From Mesostigma viride (lineage: Eukaryota > Streptophyta > Mesostigmatophyceae > Mesostigmatales > Mesostigmataceae): 64,000 nucleotides of DNA. Every line of letters begins with the position of its first letter. Position 1 is the first letter of the stretch. This document shows, piece after piece, positions 47,101-59,636 of the stretch. Both the position numbers and the translations under genes were made by a program. Location of the stretch: the NCBI GenBank assembly GCA_009746045.1, contig RPFO01000079.1, positions 5,300,968 through 5,364,967 on the forward strand. The letters are read 5' to 3'. Under the pieces are notes generated by a model. That model saw nothing but the letters and a program-made list of their open reading frames with translations, was not told the DNA's origin and made no database searches.

Positions 47101-50100
47101 CGGCAGAGACTGGTCGAGCTCGAGCTGGAGGAGAAGCGAAACAAGTTCCGGATAGAACGACTGTTGGCCGCCGAGGAGGTCGCCGAGACTCCGACGGACA
47201 CCCCTCGACCCCGCCGCGGGAAGAAGCCAAAGTACGAGGTCGAGCAGGAGGAGCGCGAACAGGCCGCCAAACCGAAAGCCCCTCCGCCTGCCGTGAAGAC
47301 CGCGCCGACTCTCACGCCTTACGAGCAAAGGATGCTGGCTATCCGGGCATCCCTGCTGGCCTCGCTCAACGACGACTAAAAATCTCTGCCTTCTAATAAA
47401 TGCCAGAAATCGAGAGCATCCACATCGAGACGCCGCTCGCCAACAAGGACCTCAAGCTGAAATACGCCAAGACCCGCCAGGTCCCATCCAACGCGCCAAG
47501 GCTGCACTTTATCGCCTCTTTTGTGGGCATGCGAGGGACCGGGAAGACGACGGCGGCCATCAACATGGTCAAGGCGTACTTCGACGCGCACTCTTTCGAC
47601 AAACTGTACCTGATCTCGGGGTCCGCCACGACCGAGCCGAAGTACAAGCTCCTTCCGACGCCCGCCATGAGTATGGAGACGTACACGGACGACAGCTTCA
47701 ACCAGATGGTGGCGGACATCAAGAAAGACCTCACGGAATACGAGGAGTACCAGCGGGACTTGAAGGTGTGGGAAAAGTTCAAGAAGGAGTTCTTAGACGG
47801 CCAGAAGACCGAAGAAGACATGGACCTCAACATGTTTTTGACCCTCGACAGGCTTCAGTTCAAAGAGCCCGAGACGCGGTTCCAGTACGGGCCTCCCTCC
47901 TCGATCATCCTCATCGACGACATGGCGGGGTCAAAGCTCTACCGGGCGGACTCGAAAGGTCCCGTGTCGTCCTTTGCATTCAAACACCGGCACCTGTTAA
48001 CGTCCATGGTCTTCGTCAACCAGTCATTCACGAGCGCGGGAGTTCCGAGGTCCGTCCGCGCCAACGTCTCGTTCCTCGTGCTCTTCCGCACCAAGGACCG
48101 GCGGGCCTCGCGACAGATCGCAGAAGAATCGGCGGGTCACACGTCACCAGAGGACTTCCTGGCACTGTGGGAGTACGCCACCCAAAACAGCCCACACGAC
48201 TTCCTCGCGGTCGACAACGACGAACCAGACGACTCGAAACGCTATAGGAAAAACTTTGATACCTACTTGGTCCTGAAAAAATAAAATCTATTCTTATTAC
48301 TATACACTTGCGATGGACTTGAAGCAGGCATTTTCTCAGCCCACGACGCCCTCCCCACAATATAGCCTCCCAGACCCAGCCACTCACAATTGCGCGGGGC
48401 TCAAGGTGAATAACAACTCCTACCGTGGCAGTTCCGACCGCCGAGATCTGGTGCTCAACCTGGCCACACTCGTGCGCTACCTGACCGGCGCCAGAATAGC
48501 ACCAAAGGTCCACGAGAGGATGGCGGCGTTTGTGCGAGAGTGCGGGTACGACGGCGAGCTGCCCCCCACGCATACCGGGATAGGCCACGAGTGCCGCCAA
48601 AAGTTGATGCACATCATCGCCATGAAACGCAAACCCCGCAACCCCCCCCTCCGCCAAAGGCCCCTCGCCCCCCGAAAATCAAAAAGGAAGTCATCCCTCG
48701 GAGCCCCAAGAAGCGTGGTAGGCCCGCGGGGTCGAAGGACACAAAGCCGAGGACTCATAATATCGACCCCGAAACAGGTCTTCCCAAGCCTTGGGGGAGG
48801 CCTAAGAAAGGGAAGTCGGGTGGCGATGACAAAAGAACCTAAAACTCACGTTTTCTTTATTCGATTTGATATCTATTTGCACCATTGTGTGCGCCTTGAG
48901 TAGAGCTTTCCGGGGACACCAAGAACGTCGAAAACGGACTACAAACGAGAAAGTTACGCCACTTGGCGCGAGAGGGTGTGGGAAGGGGGCGGCGGCCGGT
49001 GACAGAGGTCTGCGCGAAGCGCGCGGAATGATTTCCGACATTTTCGACCATTCCGATTTTTTTGGCAGGCATCGAGAGAAAGTTCCCGGGCCTTGAAAAC
49101 TTCTTGTCAAGGGGTGCCAGTGTTTTGGGACTTGTGAAATTTTAAAAAAGTTGGCTCGAAATTCATCAACCCTTGGCTGCAAGTTTTCATACCCTAAAAA
49201 TATTAGCTCGATGCCCAAGAATCGAAACAAAAATCAACAGTGCGTTCAAAAATCCCAAATTTTTTTCTAATGTATAGGTATAAGTACCCGCCATGGTCAA
49301 AGTCGTCAGGTCCGAGGAAGAACTCCGCCAACGCCGGGAAGCGCAGGCCCGCTATCGGCTCAAACACCCAGAGAAGGCCGCCCTACAGCGAATGAGAGCG
49401 ATGGCCAAGAAGGACCAGTGGACACCCACCGAGAAGTGGTTGGAGAAACACGGGACAGATTGCGAAGAGGTCAACGAGGTGCGAGCAGTCGTCGGCCTCC
49501 CAGAAAAGGAGTGCAAACCCCAGGAAGCACCTTCAAAGCCCGCGCCGCCTAAGAAGACATTGGCACACCCCGCCCTTTGGTCCTTGGACGACGCCAAGAA
49601 CATGGTCGCGAATTTGCCGGAGACGCTAAGCCCCGCTGAGGGGGCGGGAAGGAAGAGGGCGCAGAGGGCCAAGGGGCAGATTTCGAGGGGTTCTGGGAAG
49701 ACATACCTCGCGCGGTTGACAAAGATCCTCAGGCATCTAGGATACGAACCAGACAAAGACGGTGCCAAACCTGTGACGCCCCTCCTCGACACCAAGAAAG
49801 TGCGCGAGGCCGTAGACGCCCTGTCTGAGCCTTCCGAGAGGGGCGGCAAGAAGGACCGCGCCATCACCAAGAAGACGAACGCCAAGGACCTTTTCTCATC
49901 GATCAACTCGATCGATAACCAGATGGATGCCGGCAAAAGGATCCCGCAAGACGTGCGCGAGGCCTACGTGGAGGACATGGCGACGTCCCAGGAAGGTCTC
50001 GAGGCCAACGCGGAATTCGTGAGCGAAAACAAGCCACCAGCCCACCCATGGCCCGAGCTCGTCGAGTTGCGAGATAAGGCCGTCAAAGAGGGCTTGGAGA

Positions 50101-53100
50101 GCGACAAGGCGCTCATCGGCCTCCTCTACTTTTCCGGCGAAGAACTGCCACCTGTCAGGCTCGACTACCACGACGCCCGGATTGTGAAATCGGCGAAAGA
50201 ATTGGGAAAGACCGAGAACGGCTACATCCCAAAAGAGTACAGGTTCATCATCAACGCCCACAAGACCGCGCCGGTCCTCGGGGCGATAGATTTTGTAGTC
50301 CCCAAGAATCTGAAAACGTTGCGAGAAGCGCTCGACATGCGGAAAGACAGGCCTTACTTGTTCATGCCTTCTCGAGGCAAAAAAGCCCCAATGTCAGTCG
50401 AAACATTCGGCGCGATCCTCCGCAAACATTTCCACGGCGTCGACAACGCTCGCCAGGCTTTCGTGACCCAATTTGTCATGAATGCAGGCATGGCGGCGAG
50501 GAAGCGGTTTGCGAAAATGATGGCGCACTCGGTCAACGTCCAGATCCAATACGAAAGAATGAGGAATGATTGATTCGCTCACTTGTTGAAAATTGATTGT
50601 CACCCTTTTATAACGTAGTTATAAAAGTCCCGGGTTTTTTCGACCATTGAGAAAGTCTATTCTTTTATTGATTAATAAAATCCAAGTTTTTGTCCAACCC
50701 AGAAAATTCCAACCCGAGTCCAGCCAGAAAAAAAAATCTAAGCATAGAGGTATACACACATTCATCATGACGACCAAAGTTTACCTGAAGTACAACCCGC
50801 GCTGGCTCCCAGCCCAACAGATGGCAATCGACAATGGAGAGAAACTAGGCCATCCTTTCTTGGCAGCCCTCGACAAGGACGAGAAAACAGCCAAAAAGTA
50901 CACGAGCGTCAGGGATGTCGAACACCTTATGGAAATTCACAAGGAGTGTATCGACCATCCACACATCGACATGCACTGCCTTTACGAGATGGTCAAGGAG
51001 GATCACCCCTCCTGGATGCACTTCGACCTCGATGACATCTACCCAAAAGGAGAGGACATCCCAGACGTGCTCCACCACTTCATACGCATTTTTGAGGCCT
51101 TCTGCTTCGATGTGCTGGAAAAAAACCCAGACGGCTTCAAGTATCTCATCTCAGGCTCACCGAGAGAGAAAGGAGACGGCATGAAGGTGTCATTTCACAT
51201 AGTGGTCAAATACCTAAAAACCACCGACCTGGCCGCGAGACACTACATCATCAACGAATTTGGCTATTATGTCCGCAGCCACTTCCTCGACCCCGACTCG
51301 ACATTTCACAAAGACGCGGCGCTCCTCATCAACCGAGAGAAGGGTTGGCCGTACATCCAGAAAAAATGGGAGACGTTTGCGGACATCCCCAAGGACTGCG
51401 CGACGGATGGAAACATCAAGCTGGTTATCGATGAGTCGATTTACACGAAAAACAGATGTTTTCGGATGGTGGGCCACCACAAGTTTGGCCAGCACGACCC
51501 CAACGCGGTATTGCGCATCATCAGCGGGTCGGACGACATCAAGGACCATCTAGTCAACATTTACCCCACAACCGACCAGACAGGCGTCCAGACCGTCGAG
51601 ATGCCCGAGGGGTGGAAGGAGCACTACATGAAGAAATCCGGAAACGCTGGAAGGAGGGCTCCCAGTGCGTCCATCTCTATGTGGAAAACCGTTTCTGGGA
51701 CGTTTGTGGACGCTTCGAAAGTCGCCAGATCAGTCGAGGCCATCGCGAAGGTGTCGCCAGGGTCCAGGTACATGAATACACAGGAACAGTTTTCTGTTAT
51801 GCGCGGGGGCGCCGTCAAAGTCTCTCGCTTTACATTGGACCCAGGCACCAAGTGTCTGATATGCAAGGAGAGCCACAACAGTCCAGGTCACGGGCCAAGG
51901 GTCGAGGAGTATAGCGACGGTGAGGTGGCGTACACCTGTTGGGCCGAGAAGCCCAAACCGTGCAAGACGCATATCAAGATCGCCGACCGGTTCGAGTACA
52001 TCTCCGACAAGGTCGAGTTCACCGAGGTGTACAGCGAGGGGAAGGTGCGCCACTTCGACCTGGCGCCGATCGTGCACTCCCTCCATCCAGGCAGCACCGA
52101 GAAGCTCACGTACATCACCCAGTCGAGCATGGGCACTGGGAAATCAGAGGCAAACCGCGCCATGATCGCGGCGGTCCTCAATCTCTACAAAGATGCGCGA
52201 GTGTTGCTGATGTTCGCCAACATCTCCCTATCCAGGCAGGAAGAGTACAACCTCAACAAAGATGTCATTGATCCAGCCCTGAACGGCGGCAAAACGAGAA
52301 CGCGTGCTGAACTGCTGGCTGATTACAGATACTTCCTCAACTATCTCAAGAACTCTCGCAAGGAGGAAGGCGCCAATGACTATTGGATCACCCACCCACG
52401 CGTGCTGGTAGTCCTCAACAGCATCCTGCGCCTACAGGACCGCAGATTCGACGTCGTTATCTTGGACGAGGTCGACAGCATTTTTAACGCCTTGTCTAAT
52501 GCCGTCATGAGGGACCGAGAGAACGTTTTCAAGGCACTCATGGACATCATCACGAACGCCAAAGTATTGATAGCATCGGATGCCAACATCACGGCAGGGG
52601 CTGTTAACTTCATCAGGTCCCACAGACCAGCCACGGACTTTCGCGTCATCAACAACGAGTACGTTAGACCTACTAACAGGGTGTTACATTTTACATGCAT
52701 CAAGCCAGGGAGGGGGTGCGAGAAGGAGTGGATATACCAGGCGTCGAAGCAGGCAAAGAAGTTTCTGGACGCTGGCAAGACGTTCGTGCTGGTCAGTTCT
52801 GAGGCAGGCGGCACTCTCGACAGGGTCCGCGAACAGCTCGGAGACTCTCTCAACGGTGTCAACACGCGCCGATACACCAGCAAGACGCCGAAGGGCGACC
52901 TCGACCTGGGAGCGAACGAGGCGTGGAAAGATGTCCAATACCTCGAGTACAGTCCGACCATATCCGTTGGCGTTTCGTACACCCTTCCCACGTTCGACTC
53001 GATGATCGTCATGGCTCGGAACAGTGACAAGCACGCCCCATACACCACTACACTCCAACAAATGCACCGCGTAAGGCAGCTGCGAGAGGGCGACGTGCAC

Positions 53101-56100
53101 GTTTTCTACCTCGACTCGACCACGCCCGCAACCAGACCGCTTGCGGATTTCAAGCTGATCAAGAGCCACACTCGCCAACAAGTCGACGAGATGTTCATGA
53201 TGATGAAAGGGTTGAAATCTAGCGTCATTAGTTCATGGGGCGAGGACGGGGAGCGCCTTTTTGGCGACACATCCCCAGCGTACAATTTACTGTGCCGCAA
53301 CCTAGAAGCATTAGGGGCGTCAAGGAGCCATTACGACGAACTTATGATAAGGACGCTGAGGGAGCGGTATGGTTACAAGATAGCAGGAGAAGTCCAGGCG
53401 GGCAGGTCGGAAGAGGCACCAAAGCTGAAGAAAATAGAGAAGGGAGAGTTTGAGCCGCGGATGATCAGCGCCGAGGAGTACCGCGAACTCACGGCGAGGG
53501 CAGGTGACCGTGACGCGATATTGACAGACGCCGAGTGCAAGCTCGTCGAGATGTACGAACTGTGTCATGACCGGTACAAGATATCAGAGGACCTCATAGA
53601 CGAGGGCCTCATCAAGGAGCTGGCCGATGAAAAGGCTCGCGAGACGTACCATGCCAGGGAGCAGTACTCTCGCGTGACAGAGCTCGGATGGGAGGCGGCG
53701 ATTGGCGAGGGCATCGTCGACGACCGCGCGAGGAAGAGTGAGAACGTCTTCGGGCTCGTCAGGAACAAGAAGATCGATCACGCCTACCGCCTCACAATGG
53801 CCAGACAACTGCTGGCTGGCAGTGGGATCATGGAGTTTTGCTTAGACGGCAAGAGTGCATCGTCGACGGCTATCAGCCGCGAGAGGCTGACTGAGGCGGT
53901 GAACAAACTCGACCGGGATTGGTTGTATACCTACCAGGGGAAGTTCCGGTCGGTGTTTGGGTATCGACGGAGGAGCAAGAACGGACCTGGGTGTCTAAGT
54001 TTCGAGCAGTGTGTGGGGGTCCTCGAGTCCATCCTCGCGTCCACGTTGGGCATTAATATGAGAACTTGGCGCGAGGAGCACGAGAAGGCAAGCGACGCCT
54101 ACGTCTCTAAAGAGTGCATGATCGAATTCTTTGAGAAGTATAAGCCAGAATGGTGGGGGAAGCAGGCAGAGATAGCGGAAGATATCAAGAAAGTAAGGGA
54201 GTTCAAGATGCCTAGTGACTATCAGTTTGCGTTTCGTTAAATCAGGGGCCAAAACGGCAGCGATGACTATGCCTGACCAGGGCTCCAAATAGAAATCCCT
54301 TGCCGGTTAACACCCACAAATACGCTTAGACATTTTTTGAAAGTGGCGCATCCTTTTGAAAAAAAGACCCTAAACCCCGCCACCCCCTCTCCCGCCCTTC
54401 CCGAGTACCGCGAGGACGCAGACCCCTGCACGAAAGTTCCGCGAATTTCCCGACCAGGGCTGGGTTTTCCAGCGACCCAGGTGCGCGCTGGGCGGTGAGC
54501 TTGACTTTTCGGGTCCCGCGTTCTGCCCAACTCTTAAAAGCTTTTGGTATAAAAGTTGGGCAGAACGCCGAACCTTCTCCCGCCGTCCTCACACACCCCC
54601 GCTGTCCGCGGTCGGTAATGGTTGAGCAAAACGGAAGTCACATTTTTCACGCCGCCCATCGACCCGGGTGCGCGCTGGGCGGTGAGCTTGACTTTTCGAG
54701 GTCCCGCGTTCTGCCAACTCTTAAAAGCTTTTGGTATAAAAGTTGGCAGAACGCCGAACCTTCTCCCACAGTTCTCACCCAACCCCGCTGTCCGCGGTCG
54801 GTCATGGTTGAGCAAAACGGAAGTCACACTTTTCACGCCCGTCACGAACCATCGCACCCCCAGGCTCGGGAGTAGGAGGGGATCGGTAGGCGGCAGCCCC
54901 ACGGCTGGTGGTGACGGATGCCAGCATTATAAAGCACCTCTAAAGCCCGGCGACCCTCGAGCCAAGGTTGGCGGGGGTTGAGAAGGGGCAGTAAGCCCGT
55001 GACGGGTGTCAGTAAAAAGTCAAAAAAACTCCAATATTTTATCACTCAATTATCACTCAATCATCATCACTCAATAATAGCTCCCCGGTACCCCACAAGC
55101 CCCTATCACTCAATAGGGGTTATATATATATAACATCAGGCATGCTTGTCTCGCACACGGGATGACACGCGACGGCACCCCCGCCTGCCATCCACACACC
55201 CAACCCCACGCCATAACAAGCCCGCTCCCCTTCTACCACCCACCCACTGACCCATTTGGTCCAGGGACCCTGCTGGTAAACGAGCGCATGATTGAGTCGT
55301 ACGTGGTGGCCCGGGACCGCTTCCTCAAGCCGGGGGGGAAGATGTACCCGTCCGAGGGCCGGTGGGTCATCGCTGCAGCGCACGTGCTCGCTTGCTTGCT
55401 CACTTGCTTGCTTGCCGCTGATAAAAAGTAAGCGCGCTTGCTTGGTCCCACCTGCCTACAGCGCGCGTGCTTTGTCCCACCTGCCTGTCGCATGCTTGCT
55501 TTTCCCATCTGCGTGTCCCATGCTTGCTTTTACCCATCTTCCTGTCGCATGCTTGCTTTTACCCATCTTCCTGTCGCATGCTTGCTTTTACCCATCTGCC
55601 TGTCGCATGCTTGCTTTTACCCGTCTTCCTGTCGCACGCTTGCTTTTACCCATCTGCATGTCGCATGCTTGCTTTTACCCATCTGCCTGTCGCATGCTCG
55701 CTTTTACCCGTCTTCCTGTCGCATGCTTGCTTTTACCCATCTGCATGTCGCACGCTTGCTTTTACCCATCTGCCTGTTGCATGCTTGCTTTTACCCATCT
55801 GCATGTCGCATGCTTGCTTTTACCCATCTGCATGTCGCATGCTTGCTTTTACCCATCTGCCTGTCGCATGCTTGCTTTTACCCATCTGCATGTCGCATGC
55901 TTGCTTTTACCCGTCTGCCTGTCGCACGCTTGCTTTTACCCATCTGCCTGTCGCACGCTTACTTTTACCCGTCTGCCTGTCGCACGCTTGCTTTTACCCA
56001 TATGCATGTCGCATGCTTGCTTTTACCCATCTGCCTGTCGCATGCTTGCTTTTACCCATCTGCATGTCGCATGCTTGCTTTTACCCGTCTGCCTGTCGCA

Positions 56101-59100
56101 CGCTTGCTTTTACCCATCTGCCTGTCGCACGCTTACTTTTACCCGTCTGCCTGTCGCACGCTTGCTTTTACCCATATGCATGTCGCATGCTTGCTTTTAC
56201 CCGTCTGCCTGTCGCACGCTTGCTTTTACCCATCTGCCTGTCGCATGCTTGCTTTTACCCATCTGCCTGTCGCATGCTTGCTTGCCGCTGCGTGCATATA
56301 CCGCACTCTGCATATACCGCACTCTGCCCATTTTTGGATACTATATCTATATTTCTCCCCATCCCATCTATGTATAGGAAGAAATTGTTTATCAAGGCCT
56401 GCTGCTGTTTGGTCTCCAGCGTCCAGCATATGCATAGTCTGTTTACCCCTTCGTCTCCTTCTGCATTTGTTTTCCAAACACGTTGGTCCGCAGGATTCCT
56501 TTGTGCTGCTTGCAAACCTAGATAAGCGGCCTGCCTCGGGTCTTTCGCCGTGTGTGAGCCTGGCGGGTTTGTGGGCACTGGGGGGGGAAATGAGCACTGA
56601 GATATGAGCACTGAAATACGAGCACTGATATTTTAGCTCTAGAGAACCCAACGCTTGGGCTTCCCTTAAGTGGCAGGGGAGTATTGAAAGCATGCCAGGT
56701 TCCTAATGCAAACCCTGTGCTGCATGCTTGTGCTGGCATCCCGTGTTCTGCCTGTCTCATGCTGGCGTCCATCTGCCTCCCATGCCTGTGCTGGCATCCC
56801 GTGTTCTGCAACCGTCTGCCTCCCTTTTTGCGCACAGCATCTTCGTGATGCCGTTTTCGGACGAGCAGCTCCACTGGGAGATCAGCAGTAAGGTAGGCAT
56901 CTTGGCTGTGTGCCCTGTTCATGCATCTTTGCTGCGTGCCCTGTTCATGCATCTTTGCTGCGTGCCCTTTTTCATGCATCTTTGCAGCGTGCCCTTTTCA
57001 TGCATCTTTGCTGCGTGCCCTTTTCACTCATCTTTGCTGCGTGCCCTTTTCATGCATCTTTGCTGCGTGCCCTGTTCATGCATCTTTGCTGCGTGCCCTG
57101 TTCATGCATCTTTGCTGTGTGCCCTTTTTCTCCCCCAGTTTATCTTCCCACCTCCTCCCGGCATGCTTCCACCCGGCCCACCCCACCTGTTTTTTCCGTC
57201 CCTTTTCCCCTTTCCTAAGAAAGTCGCCTTTTGGGCATGCGTCTGCCTGCCGTCGCTCTTGGCACTGGTGGCTGTGTCTCAAGCCACCCCCTGGGTAGTC
57301 ACCCATGGCACCTCGCTGACCCCATGCTGCGCTGCAGACCGGTGTGGGGGTCCATATATGCGGTCTGTCGCTCCCCGCCGTCTGCCAAGCCATGTGCTTC
57401 CTTTGTCCTTTCTCTTTATGGAACTGCATGCCCAAGTTTACCCCCAATGCTCATGATGTCAGCGCTGCGGTCATCCCAGATGCCAGTGATGATCGGATTC
57501 ACAGCATGATTTGATTCAGCCTCTCCATGCGGTGCTTTGGGCTAGCCGGCATTCCTGCCGGTGCTTTGCCCAGCCCTGCCTCTTCGATCGTGTAGAGAAC
57601 CCATGGTAACATGCTCATGCCCCAATCTGCCGCCATGCCTCCGCTGCCACCCACGGCGTGCGCTGGTTGCCACGCGATGCTGGCTCTGGCCGTTGCGCCC
57701 CACCTGTGCCCTTCCCAGGCGGTCTTCTGGCAGCAGAACAACTTTTTCAGTGTGGACCTCAGCCCCTTGTTCAAGCAAGCGAGGGCGACATTCTTCTCGC
57801 AGGCAAGTGGAGTCGGACCCGAAGACTGGAATACATGCCTCTTTCCCCTGCCTGGTCGACGCCTTCTAAAAAGGGCCTTGACCTTGTTTGCCTTGTCTCT
57901 GCCATCCGCATGCCCTCCGTATTCCCCGCTTCCTGCTCACCTGGCCCTTCTCGCAGCCCACACTTGCTTGCCCACCACCCCACCCATCCGTTTTTACATG
58001 CATCCACCCAATGGTCTTGCCCGCCTGTGTGTTTGTGTCGACCGCTTGTGCTTTTGACCTTCCCTCAAGGTGTCCCCCCATTGGCCGGTTCTTTGCTTCC
58101 GCCTTGTTCTTCGCTCCCCAGTTCTAAAGTCGCACCCACCCCCCTAGTAGACGCCCCCGATCTTCTCCTGCCCGCCTATCTTCCATGCAGCCAGCCGCGC
58201 ATCGGCAGCTGTCTGTGGTATCCGTTCCTTGCGATTCCAGTTTCCACGGCGAGTGGAGTGCTCGCCTGGGCCTGCCACCCGCTTACCTGATCTCAGGCTG
58301 CCAGATGCTGCATCCTATGACCTTTCCCCTAACCCCTGCCATTCACCCTGGCCATCTGATCGATTTCCTTATCCCTATTTCCCGCTCCCCATCCCATATC
58401 GTCGCTATCCCCTATTTCCCTACTCATCCCATCTCGTTCCCCCCACCCCCCCTGCCCCCCTCATCCCATCAAAGCCCCTTGCCCCCCTTGCCCCCCTTGC
58501 CCCCCTTGCCCCCCTTGCCCCCCTTGCCCCCCTTGCCCCCCTTGCCCCCCTTGCCCCCCTTGGCCCCCCGCAGCCCGTGGTGGACGCGTTCGACCCGCAC
58601 GTTCTCGCGTGCGGCGCGCCGGTCGCTCATCGCATCGACTTCGCCAGCATACAGGTGAGCGCCCGGTCCTAGAACGATACAAGTTCCGTAATCTCGACGA
58701 TCAGAGGTCTGGGCTGGTTGTGGAGGCCTCATACGATGTGGCAGTTTCAAACATAGTGTGGCCTCTGCGAAACTTAGTCGATTACATGCAAGAATGCACG
58801 CAAGCATACACACACATGAAAGTGCGCGCGTCATGCTTTCGCATGAACTCACAAACTTACATGCGCGCATTCAGGCGGGGGTGCGCGGGGTCATGCCCTG
58901 CAGAGAAACGCATGCGCTTACATTTGTGCACGTGTGCTGCATCACACAGAAAATCACAGGCGCGAGGCACAGGCGCACGATAGCACGATAGCACCCAGGC
59001 ACCGGAGCACAGGCAGGAGCAGCGCAACACGCAAGAATGCACACATGCATAAATAAATGTGCGGTGAGCGCAGGGCAACCGGCCGGGCGGGTCTTTGGTG

Positions 59101-59573
59101 TGCTGTGTGCACGCACCGGTTGCAGACGACGGCATACCCTGAACCGTGCTGGCACATGTCACAGCCAGACAAAGGTCACAGCCGGAAGACTTCCCAGCAA
59201 GGTGCCTCCCCTACCCAAAGAAAAGGAAAGGGAGGGGAAAAGTAAAGCTTGTCGTGGAGACTCTAGCGGTGCGTTCCCCTTTCCCAAAGCTCCCTTAGGG
59301 GGGGGGGCCAGGGGGGGGCACGACTTTTCTTGGTAAATTCGATATTAGGCCACCCTCAACTTGCGGCGCGAGGTGGGACTTGACCCCTGTGACTTTGTGG
59401 TGCTTCTGGGTGGTAGATCCCTGCCAGCTAATTTGTGCAACCTACCAGACCAGCCTATCAGTGCCATCTTCACATGGACTGACGCACCTGTTGCCACGGT
59501 TGCTACTGTCTCGGTTGCCTGCCCCGATGCGCCTGTTGGCCGCCTGCCCTTGCAACCTTTCACAAGCGGACAA

Positions 59574-59636
<63 letters not shown>

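Larger units (their letters stand above)
36458..55132. mobile_element. integrated Polinton-like virus, near complete
   Basis: 18,675 bp bounded by 0.76 kb terminal inverted repeats and lying wholly inside CARM1 intron 7. It carries the PLV morphogenesis set (double-jelly-roll MCP, penton, A32-type ATPase), two large fibre genes, a tyrosine recombinase and a primase-helicase. Minus-strand genes occupy 37.25-46.78 kb and plus-strand genes 46.82-54.24 kb, divergent from a 39-nt promoter. No family B DNA polymerase, RVE integrase or Ulp1/adenain protease is seen, which separates it from classical Polintons and from virophages with a protease. The host is inferred to be a green alga. Confidence 0.93.

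Noticed and set aside
48802-49230. Minus-strand frames of 71 and 142 codons in the PLV non-coding gap
   Set aside because: No recognisable content, weak start context without the TATA-like box, and they overlap the AT-hook gene end.
36458-55132. Virophage or giant-virus fragment as identity of the insert
   Set aside because: The size, TIRs, absence of a recognised cysteine protease and the PLV-style MCP/penton fit a Polinton-like virus better. Too small and complete for a giant-virus fragment.
55292-56607. Three overlapping frames of about 350-390 codons resembling a Cys/Leu/His-rich membrane protein
   Set aside because: They are the 29-bp minisatellite of CARM1 intron 8 in three frames, extended into exon 8.
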